A DNA stretch of 64,000 nt from Candidatus Bathyarchaeota archaeon (GCA_026014745.1 JAOZHS010000002.1:558001-622000); one strand, 5' to 3'; positions 36,323 through 45,266 are shown, numbered from the stretch's first letter. Notes: generated by a model from the letters alone, not told the origin. Numbers and translations are program-made.

Positions 36323-36344
36323 TCCAACATAGCTCTATGTTGGA
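36323..36344. repeat. Strong inverted repeat between convergent genes
   Basis: Perfect 10-bp arms TCCAACATAG / CTATGTTGGA with a 2-base centre, in the 244-base gap between the zinc-ribbon gene and pheA. No U-run follows on either strand, so operator or RNA element is as likely as a terminator. Confidence 0.5.
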
Positions 36345-36387
36345 GCCGCAAGGTTGTGGTTGTGGAAGCATGTTGTTATTGTTCCAT

Positions 36388-36407
36388 TTGTAACATTAAC
36401 GTTACAA
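36388..36407. promoter_or_regulatory. Perfect TTGTAAC-N6-GTTACAA inverted repeat
   Basis: Same motif and spacing as the element before lysW (14029-14048). It lies downstream of both flanking genes, so its target is unclear. Confidence 0.4.
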
Positions 36408-36430
36408 GAAAAAGGAGAAACCGATAATTT

Positions 36431-37243
36431 TTAGATGACTCGGGGATAGGACCCCAGAATCTTGACGAAAGTCGCATACTTCTCCAGTGCCGCTAACGCT
36501 TCGGCGCATCGCTTCTCTGTTCGGTGTCCCTCGAAGTCTAGGTAGAAGTTGTATTGCCAGGCGGTGGTTTTGGTGGGGCGGGATTCGATACGGGTGAGGT
36601 TGATGTTTCTTGATGCGAATTCGCCGAGTGCATGGTAGAGGCTGCCGGGGGCGTGTTTGGCGCTAAAGATGATGCTGGTTTTGTCATCTCCCGTGGGGGA
36701 TGAGTCTTCGTGGGCTAAGACGAGGAAGCGGGTGTAGTTGGAGGGGTTGTCGGCTATGTCTCGGGCGATGATTTTCATGCCATAGAGGTCAGCGGCTTTT
36801 TCGCTAGCAATCGCCGCGGCTGTGAGCAGACCTTGTTCTTTGACGAGTTTTACGCTACCTGCAGTGTCATAGGCGGGAACGATTTCCCAGTTGTGCTTCT
36901 CGAGGTAGTGGCGGCACTGCGCGAGCGCTTGGGGATGGGAATAGACGGTTTTTATGTCTTCGAATTTTGCTTTGGGGTCAGCGATAAGCACATGAGCCAG
37001 TTTTACGGCGACTTCGCCGCAGACTTTCAGGTCATAGGCTAGGAAGAGGTCGTAGTTTTGGTTGACGCTGCCTTCAATCGAGTTCTCGATAGGCACCACC
37101 CCGTTTGGGACGGTGCTTGTTTTTACGGATTCAAACACTTCGCGGAAATCCTTACAGGGGACGGGCTCTACGGTTCGGCCGAAAAACTTGTAGACTGCCA
37201 TTTCACTATAGGCGCCTGTTTCTCCCTGATAGGTTACTTTCAC
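36431..37243 (-). CDS. pheA: Prephenate dehydratase with ACT domain
   Basis: 270 residues. The catalytic domain has the N-terminal GETGAYSEMAVYKFFG, VPIENSIEGSVNQNYDLF, and the Thr-Arg-Phe signature NYTRFLVLAHE near 190. The ACT domain (about 198-270) contains GSLYHALGEF and ESRP, the phenylalanine-binding elements, so the enzyme should be inhibited by Phe. It makes phenylpyruvate. Unexpectedly it is the last gene of the leucine operon, overlapping leuA by 4 bases, rather than in the aromatic operon. Confidence 0.92.
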   Translation of the reverse strand: MKVTYQGETGAYSEMAVYKFFGRTVEPVPCKDFREVFESVKTSTVPNGVVPIENSIEGSVNQNYDLFLAYDLKVCGEVAVKLAHVLIADPKAKFEDIKTVYSHPQALAQCRHYLEKHNWEIVPAYDTAGSVKLVKEQGLLTAAAIASEKAADLYGMKIIARDIADNPSNYTRFLVLAHEDSSPTGDDKTSIIFSAKHAPGSLYHALGEFASRNINLTRIESRPTKTTAWQYNFYLDFEGHRTEKRCAEALAALEKYATFVKILGSYPRVI

Positions 37244-38757
37244 GGTTTAGGTCCCTGCTTACGATTCTTTAGGAGCAGCTTGTTTATACCGTTTATCATT
37301 GCTTCAACCGAGGCCATGACGATGTCTTCTCGTGCGGCACGTGCTGAGACGAGGTTGCCTTTTTCGTCTTCAACTTTTATGACGACTTCAGCGACTGCGT
37401 TGCTTCCTCCAGTGATTGCTTCTAATCTGTATTCGCTTAGGCGGATTTTTTCCATGTTGCTGGTGAGCTTCTGGATGGCTTTTAGCACTGCATCTACGGG
37501 TCCAACGCCGGTTTCGGCTGCAACGTATTCTTTGCCATCTAAGGTGAGGCGCACGGACGCGGTCGGGATGACTTTGATGCCAGTGACAACTGCCATGTCG
37601 CAGAGGTCCACGATTTTTTGTTCCCCAACCACTTCACCCATAACAGCAGAAGTCAACGCGATTAAGTCAGCGTCGGTGACCATTTTGCCTTTGTCGCCTA
37701 GTTCTTTGACGCGTTTGACGATTTCGCCAAGTTGTGCTTCGGTTGGGTGGATACCGATTTCGGCTAGTTCAGCTTGGATGCCATGGGTGCCTGCCAGTTT
37801 GCCTGCGACGAGTTTGCGGGTTCGACCGACCAGTTCGGGGCTAATCGGTTCAAAGGTCAGGGGTTGCTCGGTGACGCCACGAGTGTGGATGCCGGATTCG
37901 TGGGCAAACGCGTTTTCGCCGACGATGGCTTTGTTGACTTGCACCGCTACACCTGTTAAAGAGGAGACCATGCGGCTGGTGCTGTAGAGTAAGCGTGTGT
38001 TTATGTTTGTGTTGTAGCCGTAGACCACGTGTAGGGTGGTGACTACTTCTTCTAGGGCTGCGTTTCCTGCGCGTTCGCCTAAGCCGTTAACTGCTGTGTG
38101 AACTTGGTCTGCGCCTGCTTCAACTGCGGCTAAGCTGTTAGCGACTGCCAAGCCGAAGTCGTTGTGGCAGTGAGCGCTGATTGGGACTTTTATGTAGGAT
38201 TTTATTTCTTTGAAGAATTCATAGGTGGTTTTCGGTATCATGCAGCCTACGGTGTCGGGAACGTTTAGGCTATCAATACCTGCGTCTTGGGCGGCTGTAC
38301 AGATTTTTTTCAGAAAGGGCAACTCGGTGCGGGTGGCATCCATCGGGGAGAATTCGCATGGTACGCCATGCTTCTTGACGTACTGGATGGATTCTATTGC
38401 GGAAGTCAATACCTGCTCAGGTGTCATGTTTACGGCGTGTTTCATCTGCACTGGAGAAGTTGGGATGAATATGTGGATTAAGTCAACGTCGCAGTCTAAT
38501 GCTGCGTCTATGTCTTTTTTGGTGCATCGAGATAACGCGCAGATTTTTGAGGTTAAGCCGAGTTTAGCGATTTCTCGGACGACTTTGCGTTCGCCGTCTG
38601 AACTGCTTGGAAAACCAGCCTCGATAATGTCTACGCCTAATTTGCTTAGTTGCTGTGCAATCTCAATTTTGTCTTCGGCGGTTAAAGAAACGCCGGGGGT
38701 TTGTTCCCCATCGCGCAAAGTTGTATCCAAAATACGGATAGTTCTTGACTCATTCAT
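37240..38757 (-). CDS. leuA: 2-isopropylmalate synthase (LeuA family)
   Basis: 505 residues from ATG 38757; the frame is open further upstream, but only this start fits the leuB stop 11 bases before it and the N-terminus RTIRILDTTLRDGEQTPGV. Metal and substrate motifs are DTTLRDGEQ, HCHNDFGLAVANSLAA and the NGLGERAGN loop; the C-terminal regulatory LeuA dimer domain covers about 385-505. Its place with leuC, leuD and leuB supports isopropylmalate synthesis. The LeuA-like protein at 50.9 kb is a paralogue. Confidence 0.88.
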   Translation of the reverse strand: MNESRTIRILDTTLRDGEQTPGVSLTAEDKIEIAQQLSKLGVDIIEAGFPSSSDGERKVVREIAKLGLTSKICALSRCTKKDIDAALDCDVDLIHIFIPTSPVQMKHAVNMTPEQVLTSAIESIQYVKKHGVPCEFSPMDATRTELPFLKKICTAAQDAGIDSLNVPDTVGCMIPKTTYEFFKEIKSYIKVPISAHCHNDFGLAVANSLAAVEAGADQVHTAVNGLGERAGNAALEEVVTTLHVVYGYNTNINTRLLYSTSRMVSSLTGVAVQVNKAIVGENAFAHESGIHTRGVTEQPLTFEPISPELVGRTRKLVAGKLAGTHGIQAELAEIGIHPTEAQLGEIVKRVKELGDKGKMVTDADLIALTSAVMGEVVGEQKIVDLCDMAVVTGIKVIPTASVRLTLDGKEYVAAETGVGPVDAVLKAIQKLTSNMEKIRLSEYRLEAITGGSNAVAEVVIKVEDEKGNLVSARAAREDIVMASVEAMINGINKLLLKNRKQGPKP

Positions 38758-38768
38758 TACAGACACGA

Positions 38769-39800
38769 CTATTTTTCTGGCATTGCTGCAGCTATAGCCT
38801 CGGCCATTCCGACAGTCGTGGTTTTTCCGCCTAAGTCTGGAACAGATTGATGATTTTCCAGTGCGTAGACCACGCCTTTTTCGATGGCTGCTGCGGCCTT
38901 TATGCATTTGGGGTCATTGTATTTTTCGCCTAGCCAATCCAGCATCAGTTCAGCTGATAGGATCATGGATAGGGGATTTGCGGTATGTTTACCTACTCTG
39001 TTAGGTGCAGAACCGTGGATGGGTTCGAATAAGCCGAAGTTGTCACCTACGTTTGCGCCTGGAGCCATACCTAAGCCTCCGACTAGTTGAGCTGCTTCAT
39101 CACTTAAGATGTCGCCGAACATGTTACAGGTACACAATACGTCGAAGGTTTCGGGTTCTTTGATGAGGCGCATGGAGGCTGCGTCAACGTATAATTCGTT
39201 GAATGCAATGTCAGGGTAGCCTTTTGCTACTTCGCGACATACATCGCGGAATAAGCCGTCGGTGATGCGCATGACGTTAGCTTTGTGGATGGCAGTGACC
39301 TTCTTTTTGTCGTTGCGTAGGCGTGCCATTTCAAAGGCCTTCTTGGCGATACGGGTGCAGTTTCCTCGTGTGATAGTACGTAAACAGAGGGTAGTGTCGT
39401 TGCCTATGGTGAATTCTTGGCCTTTGTAGACGTCTTCGGTGTTTTCGCGAACAAACATCATGTCGATGTTGGGTCGTGCTGCTTCTACTGCGGGGTAGGT
39501 TTTGATTGGGCGTAGGTTTGCGTAGAGGTCGAAAATGTAGCGGAGTTTAACGATGACGTCTGCTGCGGATTCGCCGACGGGGCCTTTCATGCAGGCGTGG
39601 CTGTTTTTGATTTTCTCCACGGTGTCTGCTGGGAGGGCAACGCCGAGCGTCTCAAGAGCAATGTCCCCTGCTGGGACTTCAATAACCTTTAGCTTTAAAC
39701 CGAATTTCTTTTCGGAAGCTTCTAGGACTTTTAGTGTGGCTTCGGATAGTTCCGGTCCGATACCGTCTCCTGGGATGAGAGATATTTTATATTCTGTCAT
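38769..39800 (-). CDS. leuB: 3-isopropylmalate dehydrogenase
   Basis: 343 residues of the isocitrate/isopropylmalate dehydrogenase family: ISLIPGDGIGPELSEA, VRENTEDVYKGQEF, the Tyr/Lys catalytic region HKANVMRITDGLF, and NMFGDILSDEAAQLVGGLG with GSAPNRVGKHTANP. Archaeal members often also use homoisocitrate, so it could serve the lysine route too; that is inference. Overlaps leuD by 4 bases. Confidence 0.9.
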   Translation of the reverse strand: MTEYKISLIPGDGIGPELSEATLKVLEASEKKFGLKLKVIEVPAGDIALETLGVALPADTVEKIKNSHACMKGPVGESAADVIVKLRYIFDLYANLRPIKTYPAVEAARPNIDMMFVRENTEDVYKGQEFTIGNDTTLCLRTITRGNCTRIAKKAFEMARLRNDKKKVTAIHKANVMRITDGLFRDVCREVAKGYPDIAFNELYVDAASMRLIKEPETFDVLCTCNMFGDILSDEAAQLVGGLGMAPGANVGDNFGLFEPIHGSAPNRVGKHTANPLSMILSAELMLDWLGEKYNDPKCIKAAAAIEKGVVYALENHQSVPDLGGKTTTVGMAEAIAAAMPEK

Positions 39801-40294
39801 TTTTTCTTCCTCCGTAAATTCTCGATTAATCCGCCGTCCGCCAAAATCTCTAAGATGAAAGGCGGCAGCTTTTCGACTTGGAATTTTTTGCCGTTAGATA
39901 GGTTGTCTATCTTGCCAGCTTCAAAGTCTACGGTCAATTTATCGCCAGTTTCAACCGCAGTTGATATGCCTTTGCACTCAATTACGGGTAAACCGATGTT
40001 GATTGCGTTGCGGAAGAAAATCCTTGCGAAGGATTCGGCGATGACGCATTTTACACCCGAGTACTTTAAAGCTAAGGGTGCCTGTTCGCGGCTGCTACCG
40101 CAACCAAAGTTTTTGCCTCCAACCACGATGACGCCGTCTTTGGCTTTGTTGACGAATTCGGTGTCTAAGCTTTCCAGTGCATGTTTGCCTAACTCGTAGG
40201 GGTCTACTAAGATTAGGTATTTGCCGGGTAAGATGACGTCGGTGTCGATGTTGTTGCCGAATTTTATGGCTTTAGCGGTTATTTTGCTGTTCAT
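39797..40294 (-). CDS. leuD: 3-isopropylmalate dehydratase small subunit
   Basis: 165 residues, aconitase-swivel domain: NIDTDVILPGKYL, GGKNFGCGSSREQAPLAL, FARIFFRNAINIGLPVIE. The pattern matches the LeuD/HacB subunits of archaea. It pairs with the large subunit directly upstream (4-base ATGA overlap). In archaea some such pairs act as homoaconitase; specificity cannot be read here. Confidence 0.92.
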   Translation of the reverse strand: MNSKITAKAIKFGNNIDTDVILPGKYLILVDPYELGKHALESLDTEFVNKAKDGVIVVGGKNFGCGSSREQAPLALKYSGVKCVIAESFARIFFRNAINIGLPVIECKGISTAVETGDKLTVDFEAGKIDNLSNGKKFQVEKLPPFILEILADGGLIENLRRKKK

Positions 40295-41559
40295 GCTTTT
40301 GCCTCCAGAGTGGTTGGGTCAGTTATTTTTCCTGTTACCGCAGACGCTGCTACAGTTGCGGGCGACGCTAAGTAGACGTTGGCTTTGGTGCTGCCCATGC
40401 GTCCGATGAAGTTGCGGTTGCTGCTGGATATGCAGGTTTCTTCTGCTGCCAATAAGCCGATGTGACCGCCTAAGCAGGGTCCACAAGCTGGGCCACAGAC
40501 GATTGCGCCTGATGCTGTGAAGATGTCTAATAGCCCTTCTTTTAGAGCGTCTCTCCAGACAACCTGTGACGCGGGGATTACCAATGCGCGGACGCCGTCT
40601 TTGACTTTTTTGCCCTTTAGGACTTGGGCGGCTATGCGTAGGTCTTCTAGTCTGCCGTTGGTGCAGGAGCCAATGAATACTTGGTCTACGGGTACGTCGC
40701 CGACTTCAGAGATAGGTTTAACGTTATCTACGGATGATGGGCAGGCGACTTGGGGCTCCATGTTTGATACGTCGAATTCGACTGTGCGTTCGTATTCTGC
40801 GTCTTTGTCACTTTGCAGGGCTTTGAAGTCAGGCATGACTGGGATTTTGCCTTGTAGGAATTCTTGGGTGATTTTGTCGGGGGAGATTATGCCGTTTTTG
40901 GCGCCCATTTCCACTGCCATGTTGCATACGGTCATTCTGCCAGCTATGCTCATGGATTGGATTGTGGGTCCAGTGAATTCTGCGCTTTTGTATATGGCGC
41001 CGTCTACGCTTAGTTTGCCGATGATGTTTAGGATTAGGTCTTTTGGTGTGACGTATTTTTTGAATTTGCCTGTGACGGGGATTTTTATGGCTGAGGGAAC
41101 TTTTAGCCAGATTTTTCCTGTTGCCATGACGGCTGCTGCTTCAGTTGAGCCGATGCCTGTGGCGAATGCTCCGAATGCGCCGTAGGTGCAGGTGTGGCTG
41201 TCGGCGCCTAAGATGACGGTTCCGGGGGTTACGTGTCCCTGTTCGGGCATGACTTGGTGACAGACGCCTCCGCGTCCTACGTCGTAGAAGGGGAGGTTTT
41301 GTGTTTGCGCGAAGTTGCGCATGGTTTTGTGTAGTTCTGCGGCTTTAACGGATTCCGCTGGAACTTGGTGGTCTAGGATGACCACTACTTTTTTGTTATC
41401 CCAAACTTTTGGGGTGCCTATTTTTTTGAAGGCTTCTACAGCTAAAGGTCCTGTTAAGTCATGTATCATGACGACGTCGACGTTGGCGTCAACGATTTCG
41501 CCAGAATGCACAACTTTTTTGCCAGAGGCTTTAGCTAAGATTTTTTCTGTAATATTCAT
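40291..41559 (-). CDS. leuC: 3-isopropylmalate dehydratase large subunit
   Basis: 422 residues with the Fe-S cysteines in VFIGSCTNGRLEDL and CGPACGPCLGGHIGLL, and ADSHTCTYGAFGAFATGIGS. It is the aconitase-type subunit of isopropylmalate isomerase. First gene of the second transcription unit: a TATA-like TTCTTAAAAAATTG (about 41598-41611, minus strand) sits in the 89-base gap after ilvN. AGGT precedes the ATG. Confidence 0.92.
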   Translation of the reverse strand: MNITEKILAKASGKKVVHSGEIVDANVDVVMIHDLTGPLAVEAFKKIGTPKVWDNKKVVVILDHQVPAESVKAAELHKTMRNFAQTQNLPFYDVGRGGVCHQVMPEQGHVTPGTVILGADSHTCTYGAFGAFATGIGSTEAAAVMATGKIWLKVPSAIKIPVTGKFKKYVTPKDLILNIIGKLSVDGAIYKSAEFTGPTIQSMSIAGRMTVCNMAVEMGAKNGIISPDKITQEFLQGKIPVMPDFKALQSDKDAEYERTVEFDVSNMEPQVACPSSVDNVKPISEVGDVPVDQVFIGSCTNGRLEDLRIAAQVLKGKKVKDGVRALVIPASQVVWRDALKEGLLDIFTASGAIVCGPACGPCLGGHIGLLAAEETCISSSNRNFIGRMGSTKANVYLASPATVAASAVTGKITDPTTLEAKA

Positions 41560-41648
41560 TGTTCATACCTTTGTTAAGCTCAGTTCCACTTAGTTATGGC
41601 AATTTTTTAAGAACAGACAATTAAGTATTTCCACCATGTAATTGGGGT

Positions 41649-42161
41649 TTATTCGTCGATTCTTATTGATTTTGCTCCTCGGGCCAATGCAGTGATACCT
41701 GTGCGTGCAAGTTCAAGTACACCGAAGGTTTTCATCAAATTCATAAACGCATCGATTTTATCTGGTCCACCAGTGATTTCCACAGTTAAGCTGTCGGTTG
41801 AAACGTCAATGATTCTGCCACGAAAGACATCCACGAAGTTGATGACGTCACTGCGTTCTTTAGAGTCGCCGATCTTCACTTTTATCAAAGCCAACTCGCG
41901 CATAACAAAGTTTCCCTGCTCCAACTCACCGACTTTTAGCACGTCGATTTGTTTAGCGACTTGTTTAACGACTTGGTCAACTGTTTTTTCGTCCTCGTTG
42001 ATGGTTATGGTCATGCGTGCGATGTCAGCGTTTTCGGTGGGTCCCACAGTGATGCTTTCGATGTTAAAGTTCCGACGACGGAACAAATTCGAAATCATAT
42101 GTAGAACACCGGGTTTGTTCTCCACTAACACAGATATGACTTTGGTTCTTTCAGCTTCCAT
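41649..42161 (-). CDS. ilvN: Acetolactate synthase small (regulatory) subunit
   Basis: 170 residues: ACT domain at the N-terminus (VISVLVENKPGVLHMISNLF, RRRNFNIESITVG) and the C-terminal ALS_ss domain ending near GITALARGAKSIRIDE. It activates IlvB and carries valine feedback in the family. TAATG overlap of one base with ilvB. Confidence 0.93.
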   Translation of the reverse strand: MEAERTKVISVLVENKPGVLHMISNLFRRRNFNIESITVGPTENADIARMTITINEDEKTVDQVVKQVAKQIDVLKVGELEQGNFVMRELALIKVKIGDSKERSDVINFVDVFRGRIIDVSTDSLTVEITGGPDKIDAFMNLMKTFGVLELARTGITALARGAKSIRIDE

Positions 42162-43867
42162 TAATAGTCACCTCTCTGTTGGGGTAATCCACAGCCCGGC
42201 GGCACAAACGGAACCACGTCGGTTTCGGAGCCGATAGGCACATCGATTACCGTTGTAACCTTACTGGTTAGTGCTGTCTTAACTGCTTTGTGGAACTCAT
42301 CCATGCTGCCCACGCGGAAACCCTGCGCTCCGTAAGCTTCCGCTAACTTGACAAAGTCAGGGGTTTTACCCAAATTGACTGCCATGTAGCGGCGGTTGTA
42401 TAGGGTGCGTTGCCACTGCGCCACCATGCCTAAAACACTGTTGTTCAGCACGATAACGGTGACAGGGATGTCTTCTGTGACGCTGCAGGCTAATTCCTGC
42501 TCAGACATGATGAAGCTTCCGTCTCCTGCAATGTCCACGACTGGTCGGTCGGGGCAAGCGACTTTGGCGCCTATGGCTGCGGGGAAACCGAAGCCCATGG
42601 TTCCAAGCCCGCCTGAACTGATGAAAGTGCGGGGCTTTAACGCCTTAAAGTACAGCGCTGACCACATCTGGTTCTGACCCACCTCTGTAGTCATAATGCC
42701 ATTCTCAGGCAACAGAGTCCGTAACGCCATCAGAATGTTTTTGGGCAAAACGTCCCGTGGTAAATCCCTCAGCAAGGGGCTTAGCTGCTCTTTGGCTTCT
42801 TTAACGCGTTTAGTCCAAGCGGTGCCTTCGCCTTTTTGCAGCTTCTGGGAGGTTGCAGCGATTAATTGTTTGAGGGCGATTTTGGCGTCGGCAACTATGG
42901 GCACGTCGACTTCGATGTTTTTGTTGATTTCCGCATTGTCGATTTCAATATGAATCTTCTTGGCTTCTGGCGCGAAGGTGTCAAGGTTGGCGGTTGCGCG
43001 GTCGCTAAATCGTGTGCCAACTGCTAAGAGCACGTCGCATTCACCCATCAATCGGTTGGCTGCGGGGTTGCCGTGCATTCCGATGCTGCCCACGGATAAG
43101 GGGTGAGTTTCTGGGAAGGCTCCTTTGCCCATGAAGGTTGTTGCAACGGGTGCCATCAGCAAATCGGATAGTTGCATGATTTCATCTGAGGCGCCTGAGG
43201 TGATGGCTCCGCCGCCGACTAAGAGCAGGGGACGCTCAGCTTTGGCTAGTAATTCGCTGGCTTGGCTGATTTTGGCTGGGGCTGGCTGGGTGATTAGTTT
43301 GTAGCCGCGGATATGGACTTTGTTGGTGAATTCCACATCTGCGATTCCTGACTGGATGTTTTTAGGTAAATCAATCAGCACTGGTCCGGGCCTGCCGGTG
43401 GTTGCCAAGTAGAATGCGTTGTTGACCATAAGAGGGATTTCTGAGACAGCACGGGGTTGATAGCTGTATTTGGTGACTGCAGTGGCTATGCCGATTATGT
43501 CTGCCTCTTGGAATGCGTCTTTACCAATCATGTAGCTGGTGTTGACGCCTGCAGACGGCACCTGCCCTGTGAGAGCTATCATGGGCGAAGAATCCATGTA
43601 GGCATTAGCGATGCCTGTGACGAGGTTTGTGGCGCCTGGGCCGCTGGTTGCCATACATACGCCTGCGCGTCCGCTGGCTCGTGCGTATCCTTCGGCTTCG
43701 TGAGCTGCACATTGTTCGTGGCGTGCCAAGATGTGGCGTATCTTCTTGTTGCCGCATAAGGTGTCGTATACTGGGAGGATAGCGCCGCCTAAGATGCCGA
43801 AGATTGTATCAACGTTTTGTTTTTCAAGGGATTCTAAGAGTGCTTGTGCACCAGACATTTTAGTCAT
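42161..43867 (-). CDS. ilvB: Acetolactate synthase large subunit
   Basis: 568 residues, ThDP enzyme. FAD and substrate loop regions are ARHEQCAAHEAEGYARASG (with the activating Glu) and GMHGNPAANRLMGECD; the ThDP motif is VDIAGDGSFIMSEQELACSV with VIVLNN. It condenses pyruvate with pyruvate or 2-ketobutyrate. Start ATG 43867 or ATG 43858. CAGGAGAC about 16 bases upstream is the best ribosome-binding site. Heads ilvB-ilvN, with leuC on its own promoter beyond. Confidence 0.93.
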   Translation of the reverse strand: MTKMSGAQALLESLEKQNVDTIFGILGGAILPVYDTLCGNKKIRHILARHEQCAAHEAEGYARASGRAGVCMATSGPGATNLVTGIANAYMDSSPMIALTGQVPSAGVNTSYMIGKDAFQEADIIGIATAVTKYSYQPRAVSEIPLMVNNAFYLATTGRPGPVLIDLPKNIQSGIADVEFTNKVHIRGYKLITQPAPAKISQASELLAKAERPLLLVGGGAITSGASDEIMQLSDLLMAPVATTFMGKGAFPETHPLSVGSIGMHGNPAANRLMGECDVLLAVGTRFSDRATANLDTFAPEAKKIHIEIDNAEINKNIEVDVPIVADAKIALKQLIAATSQKLQKGEGTAWTKRVKEAKEQLSPLLRDLPRDVLPKNILMALRTLLPENGIMTTEVGQNQMWSALYFKALKPRTFISSGGLGTMGFGFPAAIGAKVACPDRPVVDIAGDGSFIMSEQELACSVTEDIPVTVIVLNNSVLGMVAQWQRTLYNRRYMAVNLGKTPDFVKLAEAYGAQGFRVGSMDEFHKAVKTALTSKVTTVIDVPIGSETDVVPFVPPGCGLPQQRGDY

Positions 43868-43941
43868 GTTCCAATCTGTCTCCTGTATTTGTTTTAAGAA
43901 TTATACTGTCGTCTCGGAAAAATTGTTGCTGAAAGGCTGTG

Positions 43942-43963
43942 AAATATTTAGAGGTTAACCTGG
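43942..43963 (-). promoter_or_regulatory. ilvB promoter with adjoining palindrome
   Basis: On the minus strand CTAAATATTTCAC forms a TATA box about 80 bases before the ilvB ATG, giving a leader near 55 bases. The 10-bp perfect palindrome AGGTTAACCT (43952-43961) abuts it upstream, where a regulator would meet TFB. Confidence 0.5.
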
Positions 43964-43985
43964 GCATGTTAGAAGAAGTATACCC

Positions 43986-44015
43986 GACGATCCCAGCTAT
44001 GGAGGTGACGATCCC
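43986..44015. repeat. Two GACGATCCC direct repeats 21 bp apart upstream of ilvB
   Basis: GACGATCCC at 43986-43994 and 44007-44015, spaced exactly two helical turns, about 40-65 bases before the ilvB TATA box. Confidence 0.4.
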
Positions 44016-44207
44016 TCATTTTTCTTGCCTCTTTAATAGTCCACTTTCTTTTTACCGTAGACCTCTATTCAAATAAAAAGCTTGCGGTGCCACTAAAGCT
44101 TTGGGGCACTCGAAGACTCAGTTTAGATAGCGCCGTATGCTCCGAACCTTTATTTTTCTATACCTGCATAGTGTAGGTGTAGCTTAATTTTTAGAGAAGT
44201 AACCGAT

Positions 44208-45248
44208 ATGGTAGACGAGGTTTTTACTGACACCATCATAAACGTGGTGATTATTGCGGTAGCGTTTGTTGTCCTAAACTACGCCAGCAACCTTGCCATC
44301 CACAACGCCGTCAAAGTCGCAAACATCACGCGGCTAGGCAAAACAGCCATAGGCTTTTCGCTGATTGCGTTCTCCACTTCGCTGCCCGAGTTGGCGGTGG
44401 CAGTTACAGCTGCCCTCTCAGGTGGGGCGCCGCTTTCAATTGGCAACGCGTTGGGTTCAAACATTTTTAACATCTGTGTTGTGGTGGGTTTAGCGGGGTT
44501 GTTGCTTCACTTTCATCATGTGCGACAAAAACGTCGTCACCCCAAAGAACCCGCTAAGCACCCCAATCCCAACATCGTGTTTTCCTTGGCTAAATCGGAG
44601 TTAAATAGCATCTACTTTGGCTTATTCATCTCCTCCGTCATACCCATCATTTTAATCTTCATCTCCACCGCCACCTGGATAGTTGGCTTAGTGTTAATCG
44701 GCATATTCATCGGTTACATGTACCAACTCACAAAAGTCCGAATCCCCACCGAAGACGCAGAACCCGTAAAACCAGAAGAGAAACGCAGAATCAAAAGAAT
44801 CATCGCCCTCACCCTTGCAGGCACCCTAGGTGTGGTAGCAAGCGCGTATTTTCTGGTGGAATCCGCTGTCAGCATTGCAGAAACCGCGGGGCTATCTGAG
44901 CAGGTAATCGGCGCCACCATCATCGCGCTTGGAACCAGCCTCCCCGAATTAACGTTGGATTTGAAGGCGCTAATGAAGGGACACTCAGGTTTAGCGTTTG
45001 GCGACATCGTGGGCAGCAGCTTCGTAAACATCACTCTTATTTTGGGAGTGTCGCTTTTTCTACCCGCACTGCTAGGCACCCCCATAGTTATGTCAGTAAG
45101 TGTCTTCCAGAACCTTGTGCTGTTCTCGATTGTGGCAAACCTGTTCTTCTGGTACTTCCTATCCAGAGGACATATAGGCTACAAAGAAAGCCTCGTATTC
45201 CTATTCATCTACGTGCTATTTTTAGTGACAACCATAAGTGCACTCTAA
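44208..45248 (+). CDS. Sodium/calcium exchanger family membrane protein (CaCA, YrbG-like)
   Basis: 346 residues with about ten membrane helices and both inverted alpha repeats: LIAFSTSLPELAVAV with GNALGSNIFNICVVVG, and IIALGTSLPELTLDL with GDIVGSSFVNITLILGV. The Ser/Glu pairs bind Na+ and Ca2+. A short cytoplasmic stretch (KRRHPKEPAKHPNP and later EPVKPEEKRR) separates the halves. It should export Ca2+ against Na+. Divergent from ilvB. Confidence 0.9.
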   Translation: MVDEVFTDTIINVVIIAVAFVVLNYASNLAIHNAVKVANITRLGKTAIGFSLIAFSTSLPELAVAVTAALSGGAPLSIGNALGSNIFNICVVVGLAGLLLHFHHVRQKRRHPKEPAKHPNPNIVFSLAKSELNSIYFGLFISSVIPIILIFISTATWIVGLVLIGIFIGYMYQLTKVRIPTEDAEPVKPEEKRRIKRIIALTLAGTLGVVASAYFLVESAVSIAETAGLSEQVIGATIIALGTSLPELTLDLKALMKGHSGLAFGDIVGSSFVNITLILGVSLFLPALLGTPIVMSVSVFQNLVLFSIVANLFFWYFLSRGHIGYKESLVFLFIYVLFLVTTISAL

Positions 45249-45266
45249 CACTCAACCCACCTAAAT

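Noticed and set aside
36156-36371. A 71-residue minus-strand frame with four Cys (MLPQPQPCGSN...CWTC) downstream of the TTGTAAC palindrome
   Set aside because: No ribosome-binding site, skewed Pro/Gln/Thr composition, and it overlaps the end of the zinc-ribbon gene antisense. Too weak to call, though the palindrome at 36388 keeps it open.
41575-41635. Minus-strand frame MVEILNCLFLKNCHN before leuC, considered as a leucine leader
   Set aside because: It contains the likely leuC TATA box, so it would not be in the transcript, and it has only three Leu.
43967-44077. A plus-strand frame of 36 residues and a minus-strand frame MRDRHLHSWDRRVYFF upstream of ilvB, considered as leader peptides
   Set aside because: Neither is enriched for Ile, Leu or Val, and the ilvB TATA box lies downstream of both on the ilvB strand.
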